Source: Bifidobacteriaceae bacterium | Lineage (GTDB): Bacteria > Actinomycetota > Actinomycetes > Actinomycetales > WQXJ01 | Assembly (NCBI GenBank): GCA_031265345.1 | Contig: JAISCU010000129.1 | Location: 1-10,678, forward strand | Direction: 5' to 3' | Length of the DNA: 10,678 nt | Shown: in pieces, positions 1 through 6,702 of the stretch | Layout of the letters: each line of letters opens with the position of its first letter | Position numbering within the stretch: the first letter of the stretch is position 1 | Made by a program: the position numbers and the translations under genes | Notes under the pieces: model-generated | The model's input: the letters and a program-made list of their open reading frames with translations, nothing else | What the model was told of the DNA's origin: nothing | Databases searched by the model: none

Positions 1-79
1 AGATGGGGGCCGTCGCGCGGGTCTGGGACCGGGACTTTTGGCTCGTCAGCCGGTCACTTCGGCCTCCCCGGCCAGCCGC

Positions 80-96
80 CCGAGCCGGTCACTCGG
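80..96 (-). terminator. Weak hairpin over the stop codon of the TIM-barrel gene
   Basis: On the minus strand CCGAG and CTCGG can pair across a 7-nt loop that contains the TGA stop. The stem is only 5 bp and no U-run follows, so a terminator role is a guess. A GGCC/GGCC stem lies a little further downstream (61-74). Nothing else is recognised in bases 1-88. Confidence 0.2.
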
Positions 97-952
97 AGGT
101 CAGCGCCCTCAAGAACGCGACCGAGGCCTTGACATCGGCCAGTGGGCCCTCGCCGACGGGCTCGGCGCCCAGGATCGTGTCCTGCTCCATGACGTACCAA
201 CCGTCGAATCCGGCCCCGTCCAGGGCGGCCACAATCGCCTTGAAATCGATGTCGCCTTGGCCCAGCGCGGTGTACAGCCCCTGGGCGACGGCCTCTTGGT
301 AGGTCAGCTCGCCATCTTGGACCCGCTTGGCCAGCGCCAGATCGACATCCTTGGCGTGGACGTGGACAACCCGGTCGGCGTGGGCCTGCGCCAGGGCCAC
401 CGGGTCGGTCCCGCCGATCAACAGGTGGCCGGTGTCCAGGCAGAGCGGAATTGATGATCCGGCCAGGACTCGCCGCACGTCCTCGGCGGTCTCCACCATG
501 GTTCCGACGTGCGGATGCAGGGCCGCCTTGACTCCGCGCGAGGCGGCCAGAGCGGCCAACCGGTCCAGGTTCGCGAACATGGTGGCCCAGCCGTTCTGGG
601 TCAATTCGGGCCGCGAGTCGTAGCCGTCCTGCCCGGAGTTGGCCGAGAGCACCAGCACGTCGCCGCCCGCCGCCACGAACGAGTCGAGCGCCCGGTCGAC
701 TTCCGGGGCCGGGTCGTGGTCGGGGTTGTGCAGCACCACGGGCACGAAGCCGCCGACCGCCTTCAATCCGTAGGACGCCAGGGTCGCGGCCTTGGCCGCC
801 GGATCGTCCGGGAGGAACCCGTCGGGTCCGAACTCCGTCGCCTCGATCCCGACGGCGGCCATTTCTTTCAGCACCCGGTCCGGGCTCATCTGGTATCCCC
901 AGCCAGGCACTTCGCACACTCCCCAGGAGATCGGCGCTGCTGCGATTCTCAT
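89..952 (-). CDS. Sugar phosphate isomerase/epimerase family protein (inosose dehydratase-like TIM barrel)
   Basis: This 287-residue protein is a single xylose-isomerase-like TIM barrel, probably cytosolic and metal dependent. The N-terminus reads APISWGVCEVPGWG, which resembles IolE-type inosose (2-keto-myo-inositol) dehydratases and related epimerases. Likely metal and substrate residues are E154 (in HPHVGTMVE), D173 and H176 (LCLDTGH), H199 (HVHAKD) and E256 (VMEQD), the usual layout for the fold. The ATG at 952 is preceded by GAAGGAG with a 7-nt gap, so the start is firm. It is transcribed away from the repeat region and appears monocistronic within the window. No other inositol genes are present, so the exact substrate is unknown; inosose dehydratase, an IolI-like isomerase or another ketose epimerase are all possible. 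Family assignment is solid, reaction is inference. Confidence 0.85.
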   Translation of the reverse strand: MRIAAAPISWGVCEVPGWGYQMSPDRVLKEMAAVGIEATEFGPDGFLPDDPAAKAATLASYGLKAVGGFVPVVLHNPDHDPAPEVDRALDSFVAAGGDVLVLSANSGQDGYDSRPELTQNGWATMFANLDRLAALAASRGVKAALHPHVGTMVETAEDVRRVLAGSSIPLCLDTGHLLIGGTDPVALAQAHADRVVHVHAKDVDLALAKRVQDGELTYQEAVAQGLYTALGQGDIDFKAIVAALDGAGFDGWYVMEQDTILGAEPVGEGPLADVKASVAFLRALTSE

Positions 953-1005
953 GTCTTCGCTCCTTCGCTTTGTCGAATCGGTGTGCTTTGCGCCCTCACC
1001 CGGCG

Positions 1006-1035
1006 GTTATAATGTCCGAACATACTAGCATTAAA
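1006..1035 (-). promoter_or_regulatory. Putative promoter with overlapping operator dyad for the TIM-barrel gene
   Basis: On the minus strand TTTAAT (1030-1035) and TATAAC (1006-1011) are separated by 18 bp and lie about 55-80 bp before the start codon. Between them, touching the -10 box, is the imperfect dyad ATGTCCGAACAT (1012-1023; 10 of 12 positions symmetric). A repressor bound there would block RNA polymerase. The dyad is seen directly; the regulator and inducer are unknown, though a sugar-responsive LacI or GntR protein would fit the gene. Confidence 0.4.
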
Positions 1036-1112
1036 CGGCGCTGCCCGATGCCGCTCAAGTCGTCGCCGCGGACCGACAAGTCCCGCACTGGTCGGGTTCC
1101 TGCCTGCCGGGA

Positions 1113-1148
1113 GCGGACCAGCACCCGTTCCGGGGACGCGACCGCGCT
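1113..1148 (+). repeat. Degenerate partial copy of the 92-bp repeat
   Basis: The stretch beginning GCGGACCAGCACCCG matches the first about 36 bases of the 92-bp units further right (for example 1582-1617) with a few substitutions, including the GGGGACGCG segment. The second half of the unit is not recognisable here. Confidence 0.5.
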
Positions 1149-1160
1149 GTGGAGCCGGGT

Positions 1161-1215
1161 TGTCCGGAAGTGGCTCCAACTCGCCCCCGGCCCGAGTTCC
1201 AGGGACTTGTGGACA
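1161..1215. repeat. Long hairpin, copy 1 (degenerate)
   Basis: Arms 1161-1183 and 1193-1215 can pair at 17 of 23 positions around a 9-nt loop. The right arm CGAGTTCCAGGGACTTG is shared with copy 2 (1328-1351). Ends TGTCC/GGACA and AACTCG/CGAGTT are intact, so this is the same element with a mutated left arm. Confidence 0.6.
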
Positions 1216-1294
1216 CTGCGCCCGGCGACGCCCGGCCGCCCATCAGCGTTCCCGCAGGTCAGCGCGCTGGCAGTGGCGGCGCCTCTTTCCACCT

Positions 1295-1351
1295 GTGTCC
1301 ACAAGTCCCTGCAACTCGCCATCGGCCCGAGTTCCAGGGACTTGCGGACAC
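1295..1351. repeat. Long hairpin, copy 2 (near-perfect inverted repeat)
   Basis: Arms 1295-1318 and 1328-1351 pair at 22 of 24 positions around a 9-nt loop (CCATCGGCC). The loop length and its CGGCC end match copy 1. No U-run follows and no gene ends nearby, so a terminator is unlikely; it looks like a REP/MITE-type palindromic repeat. Confidence 0.75.
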
Positions 1352-1396
1352 CCGCCGGGCGCGAAGATGGGGGTGACGGCGAGTCGGGCGCGCGGC

Positions 1397-1660
1397 ATCG
1401 GACCAAAACCGGTTCTGGGGACGCGGCCGCGCACGTGGGTGTCCCCAGAACGCTCCGAAGTCCGAATCGAGTCGCCTGGCCGGGCGGAATCGGACCAAAA
1501 CCTGTTCCGAGGACGTGATCGCGCCTGGCGATGTCCCCAAAGTGCTCCGAAGTCCGAATCGGGTCGCCTAGCCGGGCCAGATCGGACCAGAACCTGTTCT
1601 GGGGACGCGGCCGCGCCCGGCGATGTCCCCGGAACGCTCCGAAGTCCGAATCGGGTCGCC
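1397..1660 (+). repeat. Tandem array of three 92-bp units, each with a GGGGAC/GTCCCC stem
   Basis: Units begin at 1397, 1489 and 1581 with ATCGGACCAAAACC or close variants. The period is exactly 92 bp and the third unit is cut after about 80 bp. Each contains an inverted repeat: GTTCTGGGGAC with GTCCCCAGAAC in unit 1 (perfect 11 bp), GTCCCCGGAAC in unit 3 (one G-U pair), and a decayed version in unit 2. A conserved GAAGTCCGAATCG block follows. An open frame runs through part of it by chance, but there is no ribosome binding site and the codons simply follow the repeat. Confidence 0.8.
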
Positions 1661-1673
1661 CCAAGAGGAATTT

Positions 1674-1690
1674 GTCTGCTCACAGCAGAC
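1674..1690. promoter_or_regulatory. Perfect 7-bp dyad in the leader of the WG-repeat gene
   Basis: GTCTGCT and AGCAGAC are separated by CAC, about 90 bp upstream of the start codon and just after the tandem array. It could be an operator or an RNA hairpin. A second hairpin, TTGGTG/CACCAA with loop GTTCG (1729-1745), lies closer to the gene. No convincing -35/-10 pair was found here. Confidence 0.35.
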
Positions 1691-1765
1691 CACTGGCGCG
1701 TCCTGCCTGACTACGCTCGAACCCGTCGTTGGTGGTTCGCACCAAACGAGCAGCAAAGAAGCAGC

Positions 1766-1772
1766 AAAGGAG
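1766..1772 (+). promoter_or_regulatory. Ribosome binding site AAAGGAG fixing the WG-repeat protein start
   Basis: AAAGGAG sits 6 nt before the ATG at 1779. The frame is open back to an ATG at 1623, but that one lies inside the 92-bp repeat and has no comparable site. Confidence 0.8.
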
Positions 1773-1778
1773 TTTGGA

Positions 1779-3428
1779 ATGAACGAATTGATTGAACGGC
1801 TCGCTTCGCGTGGAGTGGTCATGTCGCCGGTTCGCGGTCCGGCGGAGGTCGGGGGATGGATCGCCGAAGACATGTGGATGACGATGACGATGAAGATGAC
1901 GATGACCGGAAAGCATGAGTTCGGAGTCATCGACGACTACGGCGCTGAGATCGTCCCGTTCGGCTACGCCGAACTAACCGTCCTGGCGCCGAGTCATTTC
2001 GGGGCCAGAACGGCCCAGTCCCGGTCCTACTCGACCTGGGATGTCTTCAGCCGGGACGGACGATTACTGGTCGCGGGCGCCGACCGCCAATGCGGGCAGA
2101 TCAAGCCTTTCTCGGAGGGCCTGGCCGCCGCCCAGATGGGTGGCCGCTGGGGCTACGTCGACACTGATGGTGCGACCGCCGTCGAGTCGGCCTTTGACAG
2201 TGCCTCCGATTTCCATGAGGGCCGGGCCTTCGTGACCGCCGCCAAACGCACCTACTGCATTGACAGAGCGGGTCAGGCACTTTTCGAGGCTCCCAGCCGG
2301 CAGGTTGAAGACTATTCAGAGGGTTACGCCGTCTTCACGGGCAAAGACGGCAAGAAGGGCGTCATCGACGGAGCCGGAATCGTCGTCGTACCGCCCGTGT
2401 TCGTTGACGTCAAGAATTGCCGACACGGCCGGTTCGCTTTCGCGCAAAAGAAGGGTCGTGGCTTGGGAGGCGGGGCTCGGTGGGGCGTCATGGACGCGGG
2501 CGGTCGGGTGGTGGTGCCCGCCGAATATGGGCATGCGCAGGTCGAGGGCGGCCAGATCAAGTACGGATGGTTCAACCACTACGGCCAGACCGCTGTCTTC
2601 CGGTACACCATTGCCGACCTCGACGGCAACACCATTCAAGACAGGTCGTGGCTGGAAGTGACCCCGCCCGCCGATGGCCTGCGCCGTTTCACAAGGTTCG
2701 TCGATCCTGTCAAGGGCAAGGTCGAAGACCTCCTGATCGGCTACCTGACCGAAGACAGTCGCCAGATAGTCATAACCAGAGCGGACTCCAAGCTGCAAAT
2801 GGACCACCCGCTCAAGACGGCCCCGATGGACGAATTGATCACGGCCCATTCGCAGGGGTTGGCGTTTGCGCGCCGCTACAACACCATCGAATCGAACCCG
2901 CACGCGAGCGACGGCCGCTACATCCTGATCGACCGGCAGGGGCAGCCGGTCAGCTGGAACGGGTTCACCGAAGTGATCTGGGGGTTCCAAGGCGGCTTCG
3001 CCTGCGTCAAGGGCGACCCGCGCGACTTCGGCGTCGACAAGCACCTCTGCTTCTTCATCGACACGGCTGGCAACCGCGTCTCGCCCGCCTATGGGGGAGC
3101 CGAGCGCATGCCTGGTGGCCGGATCTTTGCCCGGCCCGAAGAATCTGTGTTCCACTACGAGATGTTGGACGAGGCTCTCAATCGGATCGCTCCCGGTGCC
3201 TTGTTCCCCAGCCCCGGAGCCTTTTGGGGGGAAGACCTTTACGTGGGATCGGACCGGGGGCGCCTGTGGCTGTTTGACCGCCAAGGCGAGACGATCCTCT
3301 CCCCGGACGACGGCCTCCAATTGGAGTTACAGAGGCTGAATCCCGACATGGGACCCCGGACGCTCGTCACCCTCGACAAGACCCAATTCATCGTGCATCT
3401 CGAGACGGACACGCCAGTGGCCGACTGA
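1779..3428 (+). CDS. WG-repeat-containing protein
   Basis: The product is 549 residues, has no signal peptide or membrane segment, and is probably cytoplasmic. It carries several WG-type beta-repeats: GVIDDYGAEIVP (49-60), RWGYVDTDG (123-131), KGVIDGAGIVVVPP (193-206), RWGVMDAGGRVVVP (234-247) and KYGWFNHYG (261-269), each followed by an aromatic or acidic stretch and an EG/GL turn. More degenerate copies (YILIDRQGQP, LWLFDRQGE) run to the C-terminus. WG repeats are thought to form repetitive beta structures used in binding; no enzymatic motif is visible and the partner is unknown. Residues 32-43 are a Met-Thr run encoded by ATGACG hexamers. The gene stands alone: a repeat array precedes it and a hairpin follows it. 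Family assignment is good, function unknown. Confidence 0.85.
   Translation: MNELIERLASRGVVMSPVRGPAEVGGWIAEDMWMTMTMKMTMTGKHEFGVIDDYGAEIVPFGYAELTVLAPSHFGARTAQSRSYSTWDVFSRDGRLLVAGADRQCGQIKPFSEGLAAAQMGGRWGYVDTDGATAVESAFDSASDFHEGRAFVTAAKRTYCIDRAGQALFEAPSRQVEDYSEGYAVFTGKDGKKGVIDGAGIVVVPPVFVDVKNCRHGRFAFAQKKGRGLGGGARWGVMDAGGRVVVPAEYGHAQVEGGQIKYGWFNHYGQTAVFRYTIADLDGNTIQDRSWLEVTPPADGLRRFTRFVDPVKGKVEDLLIGYLTEDSRQIVITRADSKLQMDHPLKTAPMDELITAHSQGLAFARRYNTIESNPHASDGRYILIDRQGQPVSWNGFTEVIWGFQGGFACVKGDPRDFGVDKHLCFFIDTAGNRVSPAYGGAERMPGGRIFARPEESVFHYEMLDEALNRIAPGALFPSPGAFWGEDLYVGSDRGRLWLFDRQGETILSPDDGLQLELQRLNPDMGPRTLVTLDKTQFIVHLETDTPVAD
1872..1907 (+). repeat. In-frame hexamer tract (ATGACG type) inside the WG-repeat gene
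   Basis: ATG codons recur every 6 bp at 1872, 1878, 1884, 1890, 1896 and 1902, separated by TGG, ACG or AAG. The encoded stretch is MWMTMTMKMTMT. Slippage would add or remove Met-Thr pairs without shifting the frame. Confidence 0.85.
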
Positions 3429-3454
3429 TCGCCGGCCCCCGTCTCGTCGTGGAC

Positions 3455-3476
3455 GGCCTACCGGTTCGGTCGGGCC
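3455..3476 (+). terminator. Hairpin downstream of the WG-repeat gene
   Basis: GGCC-U-ACCG, loop GTT, then CGGT-CG-GGCC forms a compact GC-rich stem about 26 nt after the TGA stop. No U-run follows, which is common for hairpin terminators in high-GC Gram-positives. Termination is inferred from position and structure only. Confidence 0.4.
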
Positions 3477-3490
3477 GCGCCTCAACCACT

Positions 3491-3652
3491 TGTCCGATGC
3501 CGCTCGCCCGGTCTCCGCGCCCCACCCGCACCGCTCGGGTCGGCAGATGAAATGGGGACTGTCCCCATTATTGCTGGGCGCAGGTGGCCGCCGGGGCCGC
3601 CGTCGACGCGAACTGGCTGGTGCGCGGCGAGACGGGCGCGCGGCATCGGACA
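3491..3652. repeat. MITE/REPIN-like element with inverted ends and a central palindrome
   Basis: The ends are TGTCCGATGCCGCTCGCCCG (3491-3510) and its complement at 3633-3652, matching at 19 of 20 bases, with weaker similarity extending to about 33 nt. Near the middle is the perfect palindrome at 3551-3569. The right arm matches 1379-1403 at 24 of 25 bases. There is no coding capacity beyond chance, so any movement would need an enzyme supplied in trans. Confidence 0.55.
3551..3569. repeat. Perfect 19-nt palindrome with GGGGAC/GTCCCC core
   Basis: AATGGGGACTGTCCCCATT has 9-bp arms around a single T. The core resembles REP-type palindromes that accompany REP-associated (Y1) transposases in other bacteria; that link is recollection and inference, since no such transposase is in the window. 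It also echoes the stem of the 92-bp units. Confidence 0.7.
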
Positions 3653-3727
3653 TAGCAGGCTCCGGACCGAGAAACGCGGGCGGGCTGGGACTAAGCTGGA
3701 CCGGGGCTGGCTAGATTTCAGCGAACG

Positions 3728-3745
3728 ACAATCAATTGTGGAAGG
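3728..3745 (+). promoter_or_regulatory. ppdK ribosome binding site with adjoining ACAAT/ATTGT dyad
   Basis: GGAAGG (3740-3745) lies 7 nt before the GTG at 3753. Directly before it is ACAATCAATTGT (3728-3739), a 5+5 dyad that could be an operator or a small hairpin affecting ribosome access. A weak -10-like TAGATT lies at 3712-3717 with no good -35, so the promoter is uncertain. Confidence 0.4.
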
Positions 3746-3752
3746 TTTCAAC

Positions 3753-6470
3753 GTGCCCAAGTACGTCTACAGCTTTACCGAAGGCAACAAGGATCTCAAG
3801 GACTTGCTGGGAGGCAAGGGCGCCAATCTGGGCGAGATGACCGGTCTGGGGCTGCCTGTGCCTCCGGGCTTCACCATCACGACCGAGGCGTGCCGCTTCT
3901 ACATGCACCACCGCTACAACCCGCCTGAGCTGGCCGAACAGGTCACGGCGTCGATTGACAACTTGGAGGCGACCTTCGGGCGGAAGCTCGGCGGGGACAC
4001 CGAGCCGCTGCTGGTGTCGGTGCGGTCGGGCGCGAAATTCTCCATGCCGGGGATGATGGAGACGGTCCTGAACGTGGGGCTGAACGACAAGTCGGTGCTG
4101 GGGCTGGCCGAATTCGCGGGCGACGAGAGGTTCGCCTGGGACTCGTACCGCAGACTGATCCAAATGTTCGGCAAGACGGTGCTGGACATCGACGGCGACC
4201 TGTTCGCAGAAGCGCTCGACGCGAAGAAGAAGGCCGTCGGCGCCGGGTCGGACGTGGACCTCACCGCCGCAGACCTCAAGGACTTGGTGGCCACGTTCAA
4301 GACGATTGTCGCGCGCCAGACCGGCGAAGCCTTCCCGCAAGACCCGCGCGACCAAGTGGACGCCGCCGTGGTGGCCGTCTTCAACTCCTGGAACACCGAC
4401 CGGGCCAAGGTCTACCGCCGCCGCGAGCGCATCTCCGACGAGCTCGGGACCGCCGTCAACGTCCAGTCGATGGTGTTCGGGAACCTGGGGCCGGATTCCG
4501 GCACCGGCGTCGCGTTCACCCGCGACCCGGCCACCGGGCATCCCGGCGCCTACGGCGACTACCTGCCGAACGCCCAGGGCGAGGACGTGGTGGCGGGCAT
4601 CCGCAACACCCTGTCGCTGGACGACATGGCGAAGATCGACCGCACGTCCTATGACCAGCTGCGCCAGATCATGAGCACCCTCGAGAACCATTACCGCGAC
4701 CTCTGCGACATCGAGTTCACAGTCGAGCGCGGCAAGCTCTGGATGCTGCAGACCCGCGTCGGCAAGCGCACCGCCGCCGCCGCTTTCAAGATCGCCGTCC
4801 AACTGGTCGATGAGGGCCTGATCACGCTGGACACCGCTCTGGAAAGGGTCACCGGCGACCAGTTGTCGAATCTGATGTTCCCGCAGTTCGACCCCTCGGC
4901 CCCGAAGAAACTGCTGACCAAAGCGATGGCCGCATCGCCGGGGGCGGCGGTGGGCCAAGCCGTGTTCGATTCGGCCACCGCGGTGGCCTGGGCCGCCGAC
5001 GGCCGCACCGTCATCTTGGTGCGCCGCGAGACCAACCCCGACGACCTCAGCGGCATGATCGCGTCGGCAGGCATCTTGACCGCGCGCGGCGGCAAGACCT
5101 CGCACGCCGCCGTGGTGGCCCGGGGCATGGGCACGACCTGCGTGGTGGGCGCGGACGCCATCGACGTCGACCCGGTCGCGCGGGTGTTCAAGGTCGGCGA
5201 CCTGACCGTGGCGGAGGGCGACCTGATCGCCATTGACGGCTCGACCGGCGAGGTCTTCCTCGGCAACGTGCCGGTGGTCCCCTCGCCCGTGTTCCAATAC
5301 CTCGACGAGGGGCTGGACAAGGCCTTGGCTGGGACCGGCCCGGACGGCTCGGCCGCCGAACTGGTCATGGCCGTCCACCGGATACTGAGCCACGCCGATG
5401 CCGTGCGCAGGCTCAAAGTCCGCGCCAACGCCGACAACGGTGAGGACGCCGACCGGGCGCGGCGCATGGGCGCGCAAGGGATCGGCCTGTGCCGCACCGA
5501 GCACCAGTTCCTGGGCGACCGCCGCAAGCTGATCGAACGCCTGATCCTGGCGAACGATCCCGCCACGCGCACCGCCGCCCTCGACGCGCTCCTGCCGTTG
5601 CAGCGCCAGGACTTCATCGAACTGTTCACCGCGATGGACGGGCTGCACACGACCGTCCGGCTGATCGACCCGCCGCTGCACGAGTTCCTGCCGGACCTGA
5701 CGCAGTTGTCGGTGTCGATCGCCCAGCGCGAGGCGCGTGGGGAGGCCGTCTCGGAGACAGAGCGCGAACTGCTCTCCGCCGTTGAACGCTCGCATGAGGC
5801 CAACCCGATGCTGGGCTTGCGCGGCGTGCGCCTGGGTCTGAGCGTGCAGGGGCTCTTCGCGCTCCAAGTGCGCGCCATCGCCGAGGCCGCCGCCCAGTTG
5901 ATCCGCGAGGGCAAAGACCCCAAGCCGGAGGTCATGGTGCCGCTGATCGGCTCCTACCGGGAACTGGACCTGGTGCGCGAGGAGGCGGAGCGGATCATCA
6001 AGGAGGTCTCCGAGGTTGAGGGCGAGGAACTGTCCATCCCGGTCGGCTGCATGATCGAATTGCCGCGCGCCGCTTTGACGGCGGACGAGATCGCAAGGGC
6101 GGCGGAGTTCTTCTCCTTCGGCACCAACGACCTGACCCAGACCACCTGGGGCTTCTCCCGCGACGATGTCGAAGGCGCGTTCTTCGGTCGTTACATGGAG
6201 TTGGGAATCTTCCAGGTCTCGCCGTTCGAGACCATCGACGTGCGCGGCGTGGGCCAGTTGGTGGAGCGCGGCGTCAAACTGGGGCGCCAGACGCGTCCGG
6301 AGATCGGTCTGGGTGTCTGCGGCGAGCACGGCGGAGACCCGGCCTCGATCCATTTCTTCAACAAGGCGGGTCTGGACTACGTCTCATGCTCTCCGTTCCG
6401 GGTCCCGATCGCCCGGCTGGAGGCGGGCCGCGCCGCCGTCGCGGTCGAAGAGGGCTCCGGCACCGCTTGA
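3753..6470 (+). CDS. ppdK: Pyruvate, phosphate dikinase
   Basis: This 905-residue cytosolic enzyme interconverts pyruvate + ATP + Pi with PEP + AMP + PPi. Length fits the family. The N-terminal nucleotide-binding part starts KYVYSFTEGN and includes GGKGANLGEMT and SVRSGAKFSMPGMMETVLN. The swivelling phosphohistidine domain has TARGGKTSHAAVVARGMG, with catalytic H451 and the neighbouring T449 that regulatory proteins target in other species. The C-terminal PEP/pyruvate barrel has CRTEH (580-584), SFGTNDLTQTTWGFSRDD and CGEHGGDP with catalytic C856. All key residues are present, so it should be active. GTG at 3753 was chosen because it gives the family-typical start MPKYVYSF and has GGAAGG 7 nt upstream; a GTG at 3738 is possible, and the frame is open back to 3552 inside a repeat. 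It is convergent with metE. Direction in vivo (gluconeogenic or PPi-dependent glycolytic) cannot be told from sequence. Confidence 0.97.
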   Translation: MPKYVYSFTEGNKDLKDLLGGKGANLGEMTGLGLPVPPGFTITTEACRFYMHHRYNPPELAEQVTASIDNLEATFGRKLGGDTEPLLVSVRSGAKFSMPGMMETVLNVGLNDKSVLGLAEFAGDERFAWDSYRRLIQMFGKTVLDIDGDLFAEALDAKKKAVGAGSDVDLTAADLKDLVATFKTIVARQTGEAFPQDPRDQVDAAVVAVFNSWNTDRAKVYRRRERISDELGTAVNVQSMVFGNLGPDSGTGVAFTRDPATGHPGAYGDYLPNAQGEDVVAGIRNTLSLDDMAKIDRTSYDQLRQIMSTLENHYRDLCDIEFTVERGKLWMLQTRVGKRTAAAAFKIAVQLVDEGLITLDTALERVTGDQLSNLMFPQFDPSAPKKLLTKAMAASPGAAVGQAVFDSATAVAWAADGRTVILVRRETNPDDLSGMIASAGILTARGGKTSHAAVVARGMGTTCVVGADAIDVDPVARVFKVGDLTVAEGDLIAIDGSTGEVFLGNVPVVPSPVFQYLDEGLDKALAGTGPDGSAAELVMAVHRILSHADAVRRLKVRANADNGEDADRARRMGAQGIGLCRTEHQFLGDRRKLIERLILANDPATRTAALDALLPLQRQDFIELFTAMDGLHTTVRLIDPPLHEFLPDLTQLSVSIAQREARGEAVSETERELLSAVERSHEANPMLGLRGVRLGLSVQGLFALQVRAIAEAAAQLIREGKDPKPEVMVPLIGSYRELDLVREEAERIIKEVSEVEGEELSIPVGCMIELPRAALTADEIARAAEFFSFGTNDLTQTTWGFSRDDVEGAFFGRYMELGIFQVSPFETIDVRGVGQLVERGVKLGRQTRPEIGLGVCGEHGGDPASIHFFNKAGLDYVSCSPFRVPIARLEAGRAAVAVEEGSGTA

Positions 6471-6542
6471 TTGGCCTCGGTCGAGCCAGGCCGGGGGTGG
6501 CCGGGCGATGACGCCGCAGGCAGGGGACACCAGGTGTCGGAA

Positions 6543-6581
6543 GAGGCGGGACGAGGGCCAGCAGGCTCCTCGTCCCGCCTC
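6543..6581. terminator. Strong hairpin between convergent ppdK and metE
   Basis: GAGGCGGGACGAGG and CCTCGTCCCGCCTC form a perfect 14-bp stem around an 11-nt loop, about 70 nt past the ppdK stop. No U-run follows on either strand. Position between converging genes suggests a shared bidirectional terminator. Confidence 0.65.
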
Positions 6582-6589
6582 GCTGTCCC

Positions 6590-6700
6590 GCTAGCGCCTG
6601 GCCCGCGCTGGGCACCCGGCCCGCTGGCGCCTGGCCCCGTCGGCGCCCGGCCCCGCTGGCGCCTGGCCCCGTCGGCGCCCGGCCCCGCTAGCGCCCGGCC
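6590..6700 (+). repeat. GC-rich tandem repeat, 32-bp period
   Basis: Units start at 6590, 6623, 6655 and 6687 with GCTGGCGCCTGGCCCC or GCTAGCGCC variants; the first is 33 bp and the last is partial. Units 2 and 3 are identical over 32 bp. Each unit is itself two similar 16-bp halves carrying GGCGCC or a close variant. The array stops 2-3 bases short of the metE stop codon and does not code for protein. Confidence 0.8.
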
Positions 6701-6702
6701 TG

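Larger units (their letters stand above)
1042..1403. repeat. Possible MITE-like element bounded by TGYCCGATGCCG-type ends
   Basis: The left end (1042-1057) reads TGCCCGATGCCGCTCA. The right end (1379-1403), read on the other strand, begins GTCCGATGCCGC. The same inverted ends flank the element at 3491-3652, and the right end is 24/25 identical to 3627-3651. Inside are the two long hairpins at 1161-1215 and 1295-1351. The boundaries are an inference from the shared termini; no target-site duplication was established. Confidence 0.4.

Noticed and set aside
1397..1660. 92-bp array read as coding sequence (open frames cross it on both strands)
   Set aside because: Frames simply follow the repeat period, lack initiation signals, and the sequence is dominated by inverted repeats.
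1623..1778. Upstream ATG that would lengthen the WG-repeat protein by 52 residues
   Set aside because: The segment is encoded by the 92-bp repeat and leader hairpins and has no ribosome binding site, while ATG 1779 has AAAGGAG at ideal distance.
2316..3320. Minus-strand open frame opposite the WG-repeat gene
   Set aside because: Composition is typical of an antisense shadow and there is no start site; the plus frame shows clear WG motifs.
3552..3752. ATG at 3552 extending PpdK by 67 residues
   Set aside because: This ATG is part of the palindrome in the MITE-like element; the added residues are Arg/Gly-rich and unlike the family, and GTG 3753 gives the standard start.
3732..6353. Very long minus-strand open frame (873 codons) opposite ppdK
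   Set aside because: It is rich in His, Arg, Gln and Val with no recognisable domain, as expected for the antisense shadow of a GC-biased gene; the plus strand encodes a full PpdK with all catalytic residues.
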